Source: Pseudomonas sp.
GTDB taxonomy: Bacteria; Pseudomonadota; Gammaproteobacteria; Pseudomonadales; Pseudomonadaceae
Assembly: GCF_030684895.1 (NCBI RefSeq)
Contig: NZ_JAUXXP010000039.1
Coordinates: 1-64,000 of the forward strand
DNA length: 64,000 bases
Reading direction: 5' to 3'
Position numbers and translations under genes: made by a program. Every line of letters begins with the position of its first letter. Within the stretch, counting starts at the first letter, position 1. Positions 44,572 through 56,961 of the stretch are shown here, one piece after another. The notes below the pieces were generated by a model. That model was given only the letters and a program-made list of their open reading frames with translations. It ran no database searches and had not been told where the DNA came from.

Positions 44572-47007
44572 ATGGCTGGCTGCTGCAGTGATGAACACAA
44601 ACCTGAAGCGGTTTCAAATGATGTCTGCTGTGACCCCAATGAGGCAATTAAGTGCTCCTCCGCTACAGCCTCAACGGTAAATGCCGTAGCTGGCTCCAGG
44701 CTCAGCAGCTTTCGCATTGCGCAAATGGACTGCCCTACCGAACAGTCGCTGATTCAGGACAAGCTGAGCAAGCTCGCAGGCGTAGATAAGCTCGACTTCA
44801 ACCTGATCAAACGGATTCTTGGGGTATGGCACAACTTGCCGTCGACCGCCCCCATCGAGGAGGCGATCTTGTCCCTGGGAATGCAGGCAGAACCGCTCTC
44901 TGCTGAAGGGCAAGCCCGCATCAAAATTGAACAGATGGACTGCCCAACGGAAGAAAAGCTGATCCGCGACAAGCTCTCCTCAGTGCCCGGCATCAGCGCG
45001 CTGGAGTTCAACCTGCTGCAACGCGTACTGACGTTTAGCCACACAGCAGAAGCATTGCCAGCAGCACTGGCCGCGATTCGCGACCTTGGTTTCACGCCAG
45101 TGGTTGAGGATTCAGCAACAGCAAATGAAGAAGCGCAAGGAACCCCGCGCAAGAAAGCCTGGTGGCCCTTGGCGCTCTCGGGCGTGGCCGCCGTATCGGC
45201 GGAAGTGATCCACTTTGCCGAGCTTGCGCCAGATTGGGCTGTGGCTGGCGTGGCGCTGCTCGCCATTCTGCTGTGCGGCCTAACGACCTATAAAAAGGGC
45301 TGGATCGCGCTGAAGAACCGCAACCTGAACATCAATGCGCTGATGAGTATCGCGGTGACCGGTGCGGTGCTGATTGGGCAATGGCCAGAAGCGGCCATGG
45401 TCATGTTCCTCTTTTCTGTAGCAGAACTGATCGAAGCGAAGTCATTGGATCGGGCTCGCAATGCCATCCGCGGCCTGATGGATCTGACGCCGGAGCGCGC
45501 CACGGTGCAGCAGATCGATGGCACATGGCTTGAAGTTGACGTTAAAACTATCGCCGTAGGCGCATTGGTCAGGGTAAGACCGGGCGAACGAATCGGTCTC
45601 GACGGCGAGGTTACGTCCGGCAACTCCACCATCAACCAAGCGCCCATCACGGGGGAAAGCCTGCCCGTAGAGAAAACCATTGGCGACCCGGTTTTTGCAG
45701 GAACCATCAACGAAGCCGGCTCCCTGGAATACCGCGTCCTAGCCGCCGCTGCCAACACCACGCTGGCACGTATCATTCACGCGGTCGAAGAGGCGCAGGG
45801 TTCACGTGCGCCGACCCAGCGCTTTGTCGATCAATTCGCCAAGGTATACACCCCTGTCGTATTCCTATTCGCCCTAGCTATCGCCATTGTGCCGCCACTC
45901 TTCATGGCCGAGCCCTGGTACGACTGGATCTACCGTGCTTTGGTGCTGCTGGTGGTCGCCTGCCCTTGCGCCTTGGTCATATCGACGCCCGTCACCATTG
46001 TCAGTGGCCTGGCAGCGGCGGCGCGTAAAGGCATTCTGGTCAAAGGCGGCGTCTATCTGGAAATCGGTGGCAAGCTTGGCTTCCTGGCACTCGACAAAAC
46101 CGGAACCATTACTCATGGCAAGCCGGTACAGACCGATTACATGCCGTTGGTTGAACAGGATTCAGAACTCTACCGTACTCATGCTGCCAGCCTCGCCAGT
46201 CGCTCTGACCACCCGGTTTCGCAGGCAATAGCCAAGCATGCCACTGAGAATGGCCTGACGTTTGCTGCCGTTGAGGGATTCGAAGCCCTGCCGGGTCGAG
46301 GTGTTCGAGGCACCATCGAAGGCATAGATTTCCACCTGGGTAACCACCGCCTGGTGGAAGAGCTTGGCCTCTGCTCACCCGAGCTGGAAGCGACGCTGGA
46401 GCGTCTCGAACGCCAAGGTAAAACAGTGGTGGTGCTGTGCAATCCGCAGCGTGCCATTGCCCTGTTCGCCGTTGCCGATACCGTCAAGGACTCCAGCCGC
46501 CAGGCAATTGAGGAGCTTCACGCGCTTGGCGTGAAGACCACAATGCTGACCGGCGATAACCCGCACACCGCAGATGCGATTGCACAGCAGGTAGGCATCG
46601 ACGAGGCACGCGGCAACCTTCTGCCAGTCGACAAATTGCAGGCCATTGAAGCATTGCAGGCGCGCGGCTACGTTGTAGGGATGGTCGGCGATGGCATCAA
46701 CGATGCGCCGGCGCTGGCGAAGTCTGAAATCGGTTTCGCCATGGCCGCCGCCGGCACGGACACGGCCATCGAAACTGCGGATGTGGCCTTGATGGATGAC
46801 GACCTGCGCAAGATCCCGGCCTTCATCCGCCTGTCTCAACAGACCGCCGTCATCCTCAAGCAGAACATCGTGCTGGCGTTAGGGATCAAGGCCCTGTTTC
46901 TCGCCATTACCTTAACGGGGCAGGCGACGATGTGGATGGCCGTCTTTGCCGACATGGGTGTCAGTCTGCTGGTGGTGTTCAACGGCCTGCGCCTGCTTAA
47001 AAAGTAG
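44572..47007 (+). CDS. cadA: Cd/Zn/Pb-exporting P1B-type ATPase CadA
   Basis: Pumps divalent soft metals out of the cytoplasm using ATP. The 811-residue product has a Cys-rich N-terminus (GCCSDEHK, CCDPNE), two HMA-like domains whose motif is MDCPTE (one Cys rather than CxxC) near residues 52 and 122, TGES near 363, the membrane CPC in ACPCAL near 464, the phosphorylated DKTGT near 508 and GDGINDAPAL near 705. ATG 44572 follows GAGG. It starts a group with DUF3703, lspA, araC-type and hydroxylase genes. Confidence 0.96.
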   Translation: MAGCCSDEHKPEAVSNDVCCDPNEAIKCSSATASTVNAVAGSRLSSFRIAQMDCPTEQSLIQDKLSKLAGVDKLDFNLIKRILGVWHNLPSTAPIEEAILSLGMQAEPLSAEGQARIKIEQMDCPTEEKLIRDKLSSVPGISALEFNLLQRVLTFSHTAEALPAALAAIRDLGFTPVVEDSATANEEAQGTPRKKAWWPLALSGVAAVSAEVIHFAELAPDWAVAGVALLAILLCGLTTYKKGWIALKNRNLNINALMSIAVTGAVLIGQWPEAAMVMFLFSVAELIEAKSLDRARNAIRGLMDLTPERATVQQIDGTWLEVDVKTIAVGALVRVRPGERIGLDGEVTSGNSTINQAPITGESLPVEKTIGDPVFAGTINEAGSLEYRVLAAAANTTLARIIHAVEEAQGSRAPTQRFVDQFAKVYTPVVFLFALAIAIVPPLFMAEPWYDWIYRALVLLVVACPCALVISTPVTIVSGLAAAARKGILVKGGVYLEIGGKLGFLALDKTGTITHGKPVQTDYMPLVEQDSELYRTHAASLASRSDHPVSQAIAKHATENGLTFAAVEGFEALPGRGVRGTIEGIDFHLGNHRLVEELGLCSPELEATLERLERQGKTVVVLCNPQRAIALFAVADTVKDSSRQAIEELHALGVKTTMLTGDNPHTADAIAQQVGIDEARGNLLPVDKLQAIEALQARGYVVGMVGDGINDAPALAKSEIGFAMAAAGTDTAIETADVALMDDDLRKIPAFIRLSQQTAVILKQNIVLALGIKALFLAITLTGQATMWMAVFADMGVSLLVVFNGLRLLKK

Positions 47008-47023
47008 GGTTGGAGGATTGAAG

Positions 47024-47371
47024 ATGAAAGCAGCATTGCAACTCGCAATTGAACAAGCCTTTCAGCAGGCCCGGCAGGCCATGCAGGAACAGCGCAGTAC
47101 AGATGCCTTTCAATGGCTGGAGCGCGCGCACATCCTGACTCAGCGCCAACCTTTGCTGCATGCCAGGTCACACTGGCTGATGCTCACGCTCGGCTGGCAA
47201 ATTGGCGATTATCGCGAGGTGGCGGGGCAAATACCGCGCATTGTCGCGGCCCTGCTGTTTTCCAGAATTTGGGTGCCCATCGGCAATACCGGCCGCTCGA
47301 GGATCAGTGCTTTCGCGCCCATGCCCATCTCTCAGGAGTTGCAGCGACTTCTCCAAGGAGGAGAACAATGA
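47024..47371 (+). CDS. DUF3703-family protein
   Basis: A 115-residue protein typical of metal-resistance gene clusters; its function is unknown. The ATG at 47024 has GGAGG shortly upstream. Recognisable parts are FQWLERAHILTQ, HARSHWLMLTLGWQIGDYRE and the C-terminal PIGNTGRSRISAFAPMPI. Its stop overlaps the lspA start (ATGA), so translation is coupled. Confidence 0.82.
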   Translation: MKAALQLAIEQAFQQARQAMQEQRSTDAFQWLERAHILTQRQPLLHARSHWLMLTLGWQIGDYREVAGQIPRIVAALLFSRIWVPIGNTGRSRISAFAPMPISQELQRLLQGGEQ

Positions 47372-47880
47372 AGTCACTTCCTGGAGTGACACACTTTATC
47401 GCTCCCTGGCGTTGGTGGACGCTAGCGCTGGCCATTGCCTCGGCCGACCAAGCGCTCAAGAGCGCAATTGCGGGGGCGCTACCGGTCGGCAGCGTCATTC
47501 CGCTGGCCCCGTTCTTCAATCTGGTTCATTTCTGGAATACCGGTGCAGCGTTCAGCTTCCTGGCTGACGCGGGTGGTTGGCAGCGTTACTTTTTCAGCGT
47601 CATCGCCTTGGTCGTTTCGGTGGTGCTGGCTCTGATATTGCGTAAACCCAGAGCCAACAGCGAAGCCCTAGGCTATAGCCTCATCTTAGGCGGTGCCGTT
47701 GGCAATCTGATTGATCGAGCCTCGCAAGGCCATGTGATCGACTACCTGGATTTTTACTGGCAGTCCTGGCATTGGCCTGCGTTTAACCTGGCGGATATCG
47801 GTATCGTCGGTGGTGCGACCATGTTGATCCTGAGCAGCTTACTGAACCCGAATGAGGAAACCGGCCGAGCCAGAGAATGA
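47368..47880 (+). CDS. lspA: Signal peptidase II (LspA), island-borne copy
   Basis: Inner-membrane aspartic protease that removes the signal peptide of lipoproteins. The 170-residue product has four membrane segments and the two catalytic Asp motifs, GGAVGNLIDRA and FNLADIGI. FNLVHFWNTGAAFSFL is the conserved third block. It overlaps DUF3703 by ATGA at its start and the araC-type gene by ATGA at its end. Accessory lspA copies beside cadA are known from many metal-resistance islands; why they travel together is unclear. Confidence 0.93.
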   Translation: MKSLPGVTHFIAPWRWWTLALAIASADQALKSAIAGALPVGSVIPLAPFFNLVHFWNTGAAFSFLADAGGWQRYFFSVIALVVSVVLALILRKPRANSEALGYSLILGGAVGNLIDRASQGHVIDYLDFYWQSWHWPAFNLADIGIVGGATMLILSSLLNPNEETGRARE

Positions 47881-48623
47881 AAGACTTGCCCTCAACAGGC
47901 GCGGTGCGCTGGGCAGGCCATGCCTGGGTGGGGCCCGGCATCGGCATCTTTCATGGCCGTGCCGGCCACCAGGATTGGCACCACCATCAGGCACATCAGA
48001 TCTCAGCGGGTCTCGATTCACCTGTATTGGTTGAAACGCCGCTGGGCATTCAAACAGGATCGGCCGTCTTCATCCCGGCCGGCTTGCCGCATCGGCTCAG
48101 CGCCAACCGAGTGCTATCGATCTATCTGGATGCAGTGTCCGATGAGGCGCGTGCTTTGTGTGGCAGCGAAACAGCGCGGGTGATTGAGATCGCGCCGGGG
48201 GATATCACGCCGATTATCGAGGCGCTACGTGAGCCAGGGCACACTGCACTTCAGGTAAGAGCGGGGGTGCGCCAATCACTGCAACTTTCCGATCCGCCGC
48301 CTTCAGATCCTCGTTTGACCACTGTGGTTGAGGCGCTGCGTAGTGGCCAAATGGGACGCGACGAAATGGCCGCGTTGGTGCATTTATCCCCCTCACGGTT
48401 TTCCCACTGGTTTGTAGAGCAAACCGGCCTGCCGCTGCGCAGCTATGCGAAATGGTTGCGTCTCACGCAGGCCCTGCAATATGTGGCCAAAGGTGTACGA
48501 CTAACCGAAGCAGCTCATGCAGCGGGCTTTTCTGACTCGGCGCATTTCTCCCGGACATTCCGGACGCTGCTGGGCATCGATCCTTCTTCCGCACTGGCTG
48601 AGGTCGATCTTCAGGAGTCATAG
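47877..48623 (+). CDS. AraC-family transcriptional regulator
   Basis: A 248-residue regulator with a cupin-like N-terminal half containing a His-rich stretch (GHQDWHHHQAHQISAG) and a C-terminal pair of helix-turn-helices (MAALVHLSPSRFSHWF, LTEAAHAAGFSDSAHFSRTFR). The His cluster could sense metal, but this is speculation. It is translationally coupled to lspA, and a fatty-acid hydroxylase gene follows 68 nt later. Confidence 0.88.
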   Translation: MKDLPSTGAVRWAGHAWVGPGIGIFHGRAGHQDWHHHQAHQISAGLDSPVLVETPLGIQTGSAVFIPAGLPHRLSANRVLSIYLDAVSDEARALCGSETARVIEIAPGDITPIIEALREPGHTALQVRAGVRQSLQLSDPPPSDPRLTTVVEALRSGQMGRDEMAALVHLSPSRFSHWFVEQTGLPLRSYAKWLRLTQALQYVAKGVRLTEAAHAAGFSDSAHFSRTFRTLLGIDPSSALAEVDLQES

Positions 48624-48691
48624 CTCTTTCGTTCAAGCCGAAAGCGGGTCTCCCCACATACAGTCATGGCTCCCTACCCAGGAGCTGAGCG

Positions 48692-49561
48692 ATGCCTATT
48701 TTCCTGCGATTCCCCCTACGCTGGCTGAGCTATCCACTTGTGTTTGGTGGCTGTGCCGCCTTCATGCTCTGGGCGCTGTACGCGGGAGTGCCGTATTGGC
48801 CCACCACACCGGTAGTCGCCGCGGTGGGTCTGTTAAGCGTCGCGGGGTTAGAGCGCATCCAGCCTTTTCGCGAAGCCTGGCTTGAGGATCATCAAGACAC
48901 CGCGACCGACCTACTGCACATGCTGGTGAATCTCTCCGTCATCCAGTTCACCGCTGAAATCCTGGCCAGGCTGGGCGATGCAGTGCCAGCTACGGTTCGT
49001 CTCTTCCCAGTCGAGAGCCCACTTTGGCTGCAACTGCTGCTGGTCGCCGCCGTGCTCGATCTGAGCCTGTATGCCATGCATCGTATCAGCCACCATGTAC
49101 CCTGGCTGTGGCGTTTTCACATGATTCATCACAGCGCCGAGCGGCTGTACTGGATCAACGGGGAGCGCCGACACCCCTTGCACGCCGCACTCATGGCCGG
49201 TCCGGGGCTGGTGATTCTGCTCGCATCAGGTGCTCCATCCGCAGTGGTTGCTACCTGGTTTGGCATTTTGACCGTGCACTTGGCGTTCCAGCATGCAAAC
49301 CTGGACTACCGACTGGGATGGCTGCGCCACATCATCGGGGTTGCTGAAATTCATCGCTGGCATCACAAGCGCGACTTTGCGGATGCCCAGGTTAACTTCG
49401 GAGAGTTTCTGATGGTGTGGGATCGACTGTTTGGCACGTTCTACGACAGCGCAGGGAAGCTGGGAGAGGCAGAGGTTGGATTGCATGAAAAGGACTATCC
49501 CAAAGACTACCTTGGACAGTTGACCGAACCCTTTGGGCGAGACCTTACAAGCCAAGGCTAA
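48692..49561 (+). CDS. Sterol desaturase/fatty-acid hydroxylase family protein
   Basis: A membrane di-iron oxygenase, substrate unknown. The 289-residue product has about four membrane segments and the His boxes of the family: HRISHH, FHMIHHS and HRWHH. ATG 48692 follows GAGCG. Last gene of the cadA-linked group; it may modify membrane lipids. Confidence 0.88.
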   Translation: MPIFLRFPLRWLSYPLVFGGCAAFMLWALYAGVPYWPTTPVVAAVGLLSVAGLERIQPFREAWLEDHQDTATDLLHMLVNLSVIQFTAEILARLGDAVPATVRLFPVESPLWLQLLLVAAVLDLSLYAMHRISHHVPWLWRFHMIHHSAERLYWINGERRHPLHAALMAGPGLVILLASGAPSAVVATWFGILTVHLAFQHANLDYRLGWLRHIIGVAEIHRWHHKRDFADAQVNFGEFLMVWDRLFGTFYDSAGKLGEAEVGLHEKDYPKDYLGQLTEPFGRDLTSQG

Positions 49562-50186
49562 CGGATTCTCTTGCGAAGGGCTGCCGCTAGGTGCAACACG
49601 ATGCCCCTAGTGAGTGGCTCTGGCTAGCTGATGAAAGCGCGCGCCCGTTGAGCCGATGCCACCCAACGTAAGCTCGCTCGCCCGCAACCAATGTGAGCCC
49701 AAGGCTATGCCAGTCGCAGTTAATCTGAGCTGGAGATCGCATCGATTGCGAGCTCGGCCGAACTCAAACGCGAGCTGATTCAACTACTGGTTCATGGCTC
49801 GAAACCATCAGCAGAGTGGTGCACAACCACTGGAATGGGCGACTCATATCCTCTGGAGCAAGTGGCCCATTTCACTGCAATACATAGCGTTGCAGTGAGC
49901 TGATCGCCTCTCTAGCGAATGACCTGGGCCAACCCAAGCTGGGCGCTCTCACGGCCTATACGCCGTTTTTGTTGAAAACCTGCACTTAAATGTCGCTTTA
50001 AGACAACTTTTATTGCCGCCTTGTGAAGATTACAGAATTGTAATTTTCCAATCATCTTCAAGTTATCTTCAGCTTGCAAGGATAGGGCTCAGCTCCCCAA
50101 AGGCGCAGAGCGCTTGAGGGTGCAATACCTATAAGAACGCCATGGCGAAAACTAGACTAATAACTGCCAATATAAAGGAGCAATAA
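49562..50186. other. Non-coding region upstream of the first oprD-type gene
   Basis: No gene is supported in these 625 bp. Its left part has many short frames but nothing I recognise. The right part is AT-rich and holds the CzcR-like motif at 50029-50050 and a clear ribosome site (AAAGGAG) before oprD. Confidence 0.5.
50029..50050 (-). promoter_or_regulatory. Candidate CzcR box upstream of oprD
   Basis: On the plus strand ATTACA-GAAT-TGTAAT is an inverted repeat typical of CopR/CzcR-type binding sites. On the minus strand it starts TGGAAAATTACAA, and the full 22 bp matches the site before czcC (60141-60162) at 18 positions. It lies 137 bp before the oprD start. Confidence 0.6.
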
Positions 50187-51512
50187 ATGCTTAATAAAAC
50201 CAAACTATCCCTTGCAGTATTTTCGGCGATTGTCAGTGCAGCTCCGCTCATGGCGGCCGCAGAAGAGCAAGCCGAAGGTTTTGTAGAAGGTAGCAGTTTC
50301 AATATTCTCAACCGTAACTTCTACATGAACCGTGACTTTCGTAAAGGTCAGTCGAGCAACACTGACAATGGTTATACTGAAGCTTGGGCACACGGCATCA
50401 TTGGCCAGTTCGAGTCGGGCTTTACCCAAGGCACCGTAGGCTTTGGTATTGATGCCTTCGCCATGCTCGGCCTTAAACTGGATACCGGGGATGGTCGATA
50501 TGGCCCAGGTGGTACTGTTAATCTGCTGCCGGTAAATAGTGATGGTGAAGCTGAAGATAACTACTCCAAAGTGGGTGGTGCAGTAAAAGCCCGGCTATTC
50601 GACACCGTTGTCAAAGTGGGTGATGTGTTCCCCATGACTCCGGTGGTTCACTACGGTGACTCCCGCCTGCTACCGGAAAGCTTTCGCGGCGTTACGGTTG
50701 AGAACACCAGCTTTGATGGTTTGACCCTTCAGGGTGGCCGCCTGCATGCCATGAGCCAGCCGCAGGTCAGCACCATGCGTGATGAATTCGCAACCTTCTA
50801 TGCGGGCTCTGTCGCGTCGCCATGGGTTGCCTATTTCGGCGGTGACTATTCGCTAAATGACAACCTGAGCTTTAGTCTCTATAGCAGCCAACTCAAGGAT
50901 GCTTGGAAGCAGCACTATGCCGGTACGTCCTTCACCTACCCGCTGACCGACAGTGTTTCCTTGTTCGGTGGTTTGAACTACTACAAAGCTGTCGATGACG
51001 GCCAGCAGCTGCTGGGTGAGTTCGATAACGACATTTACAGCGGCAAAGTGGGTGTGCAGTTCGGTGCACACAGCGTTGCCCTGTCGCACCAGCGCAACAA
51101 CGGCGACGATGATTTCGACTACCTGCGCCAGTCTGATTCCATCTTCCTCGACAACTCTATTCAGTACAGCGACTTCAACTCGCCGAAAGAGAAGTCCTGG
51201 ATGCTGCGCTACGACCTAGATATGGCCAGCTATGGCGTTCCTGGACTGACCTTCATGACGCGCTATGCGCTGGGTACAGATGCGGACTACTCCGACGCCA
51301 ACAATGTGTATATGCGTCGTGATGCCGATGGTAATCCGCTGACCGACCAGAAGCGCTGGGAGCGCAACATCGAAGCCAAGTACGTCGTACAAGCTGGCTC
51401 GCTGAAAGATATGTCCTTCCGCGTTCGCCAGATGACTACCCGCGCAACGGATTACGAGTCGGATCTGGACGAGGTTCGTCTGATCGTCGAGTACCCACTG
51501 AGCGTGCTCTAA
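50187..51512 (+). CDS. OprD-family outer membrane porin
   Basis: A substrate-specific porin of the Pseudomonas OprD family. The 441-residue product has a signal peptide (MLNKTKLSLAVFSAIVSA, cleavage near AAAEEQ), the family start NILNRNFYMNRDF, GIDAFAMLGLKLD and a beta-barrel pattern to the end (LIVEYPLSVL). AAAGGAG precedes the ATG. A CzcR-like motif lies upstream, and in P. aeruginosa CzcR lowers oprD expression; such control here is inference. Substrate unknown. Confidence 0.92.
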   Translation: MLNKTKLSLAVFSAIVSAAPLMAAAEEQAEGFVEGSSFNILNRNFYMNRDFRKGQSSNTDNGYTEAWAHGIIGQFESGFTQGTVGFGIDAFAMLGLKLDTGDGRYGPGGTVNLLPVNSDGEAEDNYSKVGGAVKARLFDTVVKVGDVFPMTPVVHYGDSRLLPESFRGVTVENTSFDGLTLQGGRLHAMSQPQVSTMRDEFATFYAGSVASPWVAYFGGDYSLNDNLSFSLYSSQLKDAWKQHYAGTSFTYPLTDSVSLFGGLNYYKAVDDGQQLLGEFDNDIYSGKVGVQFGAHSVALSHQRNNGDDDFDYLRQSDSIFLDNSIQYSDFNSPKEKSWMLRYDLDMASYGVPGLTFMTRYALGTDADYSDANNVYMRRDADGNPLTDQKRWERNIEAKYVVQAGSLKDMSFRVRQMTTRATDYESDLDEVRLIVEYPLSVL

Positions 51513-51521
51513 AAATGGATG

Positions 51522-51550
51522 GGCGGGCGGGCTCTAAAAGCCCTGCCCGC
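51522..51550 (+). terminator. Hairpin after oprD
   Basis: GCGGGCGGGCT and AGCCCTGCCCGC pair with one bulge. No clear T run follows, so terminator function is uncertain. Confidence 0.4.
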
Positions 51551-51704
51551 TCATGCATAACAAGATAGATAGTTATTAGATTTCAAGAATGTAATGTTGA
51601 GCTCACGCTGCTGTTAGCTTCACCCCCGTAAAATTCACTCGAACTTGCAGAACTTGTCCATGAACCTCGACAAGCTACTAATTGAATTTTACGAGGCCTG
51701 CCTT

Positions 51705-51938
51705 ATGAAGATGTTGAAAGCTCTAGTTATTGGATCGGTACTTCTTGTCGGCTCCACACAGACTTATGCAGAAGATGGCTATGATCGCTCAATGAAAGCT
51801 CAGGAAAAATTTCGAGCAGATCAAAAACGAATTCACGGAACTGAGCCTTCTGCCAAACCGGCGGACGAACTAAAGGTTAAGACCAGCAACCAAAATCGGG
51901 CCAATACCGATATTAAAAAAGAAACCAACGCTGACTAA
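51705..51938 (+). CDS. Small secreted protein (77 aa)
   Basis: ATG 51705 follows GAGG and gives a signal peptide (MKMLKALVIGSVLLVG, cleavage near TYAEDG) and a short charged mature part (SMKAQEKFRADQKRIHG) rich in Lys, Glu and Asn. An upstream in-frame start would spoil the leader. It loosely resembles small metal-induced periplasmic proteins such as PtrA; I cannot name it with confidence. A good terminator follows. Confidence 0.65.
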   Translation: MKMLKALVIGSVLLVGSTQTYAEDGYDRSMKAQEKFRADQKRIHGTEPSAKPADELKVKTSNQNRANTDIKKETNAD

Positions 51939-52004
51939 CCGCCCACTTCCGAACGATGTTCACCTCTAGAAGCTCCCGAGCTCCTTTGGAAAGAGGTGTA
52001 CCCT

Positions 52005-52029
52005 AAGCGCCCTTCGGGGCGCTTTTTTT
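52005..52029 (+). terminator. Rho-independent terminator after the small secreted protein gene
   Basis: AAGCGCCC-TTCG-GGGCGCTT followed by TTTTTA. A perfect 8-bp stem with the stable TTCG loop. Confidence 0.92.
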
Positions 52030-52396
52030 ATTTAATCTTTAATAAAAAAGACTCACTGGGAGTTTAAACCTCCAAGCTAGAAAACTAACTCTACTCTTCC
52101 GCAAGTCATTCATGTCTGCAACAAGCCATCGCTGTCAGCGTGTAGCAAGAAGGGCAAAATGATACCGGTGCAGGCCTTTAGATTGATCTGCCTGATATCT
52201 GCAAAGGCACTGGCTATCACCCCGATGCTAGAACACGGTGTCATTTGAATACCGCGCCCTTGCACCGTCAGCAGATACCTACTCAATAGCTAGACGCCGT
52301 GCCCATCTCAATTTTTCATGATTCAGGCCATCCAAGAGTATCGCCGCGCTCTCCGCTACCTCATGTAAGCTGAAGTTTTTACTCCTTGAGGATGCT
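52030..52396. other. Non-coding stretch before the ACR3/BASS-type transporter
   Basis: No gene, repeat or clear operator is visible in these 367 bp. The start of the following gene has CTTGAGGATGCT as its ribosome site. Confidence 0.5.
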
Positions 52397-53365
52397 ATGA
52401 GTAGGGATGCGCTTGAACAAAACCAGATACCGATCTATTTCGTTGCGGTCATTGCAGCGGCAATCGGTGGGTTAATAGCTCCTGCAGCTACGCAGAGCCT
52501 GAACGCATTAGTGACCCCGACTATCGCCGTGCTGATGTACGCGATGTTCCTGCAAATCCCCTTTCTTGATTTCCGCGAGAGTCTTAGCAACAAACGCTTC
52601 ATGTCTGCCTTGCTGATCGCCAATTTTGTACTGATTCCACTGTTGGTGTGGGCACTAACCAGAGGGCTCGCAGAACACCCGGCAGTACTAATCGGCGCTC
52701 TTCTGGTTTTGCTCACTCCCTGTATCGACTACGTGGTGGTATTTACGCACATAGGCAGAGGCGACTCGCGTGCGATTCTTGCAGCAACCCCCATCCTCTT
52801 GCTGTTGCAACTTGTGCTGTTGCCTGTGTATTTGGCTTTTATGCTAGGGGAGCAATCCCAAGTCGTTATCTCGATAGCGCCTTTCGCTGAAGCCTTTCTC
52901 GCACTGATTGTCGTGCCTTTATTGCTCGCGGTGGCTACAGCAGCCTTGGCTAAGCGCTCGCGGATCGTAGGTCGCTGGAACACCGTATGGGCATGGATGC
53001 CAGTCCCTGCGATGGCGGCAGTTCTCATTGCGGTGGTTGGGTCGCAAATCTCGCCAGTGGTACGTGATATCGACCAGCTTTTACCGGTGATCCCGGTGTA
53101 TATCGGTTTCATGCTTTTGGCCCCCGTAGTGGGCGCACTCGCTTCAAAAGCTTATAAACTGCCCGCCTCGACGGCGAGAGCGGTTACTTTCAGTACCGCC
53201 ACACGTAACTCGTTGGTGGTTCTTCCGCTGGCCCTGGCATTACCTGAAGAAATACGAGGGCTTGCAGCCGCAGCGGTCATCACCCAGACACTGGTTGAGT
53301 TGGTGGGTGAACTTGTCTACATCCGGGCAGTGCCGATTCTCATCTGGCGTAAAAAAAGCCGCTGA
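52397..53365 (+). CDS. ACR3/bile-acid:sodium symporter-family transporter (arsenic-resistance type)
   Basis: A 322-residue protein with about ten membrane segments. The conserved Cys-containing LLTPCIDYVVVFT and the segment TRNSLVVLPLALALP match ACR3-type arsenite exporters and their relatives. No arsR or arsC lies nearby, so arsenic specificity is not supported by context; an organic anion is possible. The gene is convergent with czcA, with a shared terminator. Confidence 0.8.
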   Translation: MSRDALEQNQIPIYFVAVIAAAIGGLIAPAATQSLNALVTPTIAVLMYAMFLQIPFLDFRESLSNKRFMSALLIANFVLIPLLVWALTRGLAEHPAVLIGALLVLLTPCIDYVVVFTHIGRGDSRAILAATPILLLLQLVLLPVYLAFMLGEQSQVVISIAPFAEAFLALIVVPLLLAVATAALAKRSRIVGRWNTVWAWMPVPAMAAVLIAVVGSQISPVVRDIDQLLPVIPVYIGFMLLAPVVGALASKAYKLPASTARAVTFSTATRNSLVVLPLALALPEEIRGLAAAAVITQTLVELVGELVYIRAVPILIWRKKSR

Positions 53366-53416
53366 GGACGTCACGGCACAGTCACCGCCCACATTGAGCG
53401 GTATTTACGGTAAGCA

Positions 53417-53444
53417 AAAAGCCCCGCTCAAGAGCGGGGCTTTT
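53417..53444. terminator. Bidirectional terminator between the transporter and czcA
   Basis: AAAAGCCCCGCTC and GAGCGGGGCTTTT form a perfect stem with flanking A and T runs, serving both convergent genes. Confidence 0.92.
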
Positions 53445-53471
53445 CAGTTGCAAACGAATAGCGCTGTGAAC

Positions 53472-56947
<3,476 letters not shown>

Positions 56948-56961
56948 AGCTCGACTCCGAA

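Noticed and set aside
47113..47880. Longer lspA frame with a start inside the DUF3703 gene
   Set aside because: The ATG at 47368 with GGAGG gives the normal LspA length; the extension is an out-of-frame read of DUF3703.
52397..53365. Arsenite resistance operon
   Set aside because: The transporter family fits, but no arsR, arsC or arsH gene is adjacent, so arsenic specificity is not claimed.
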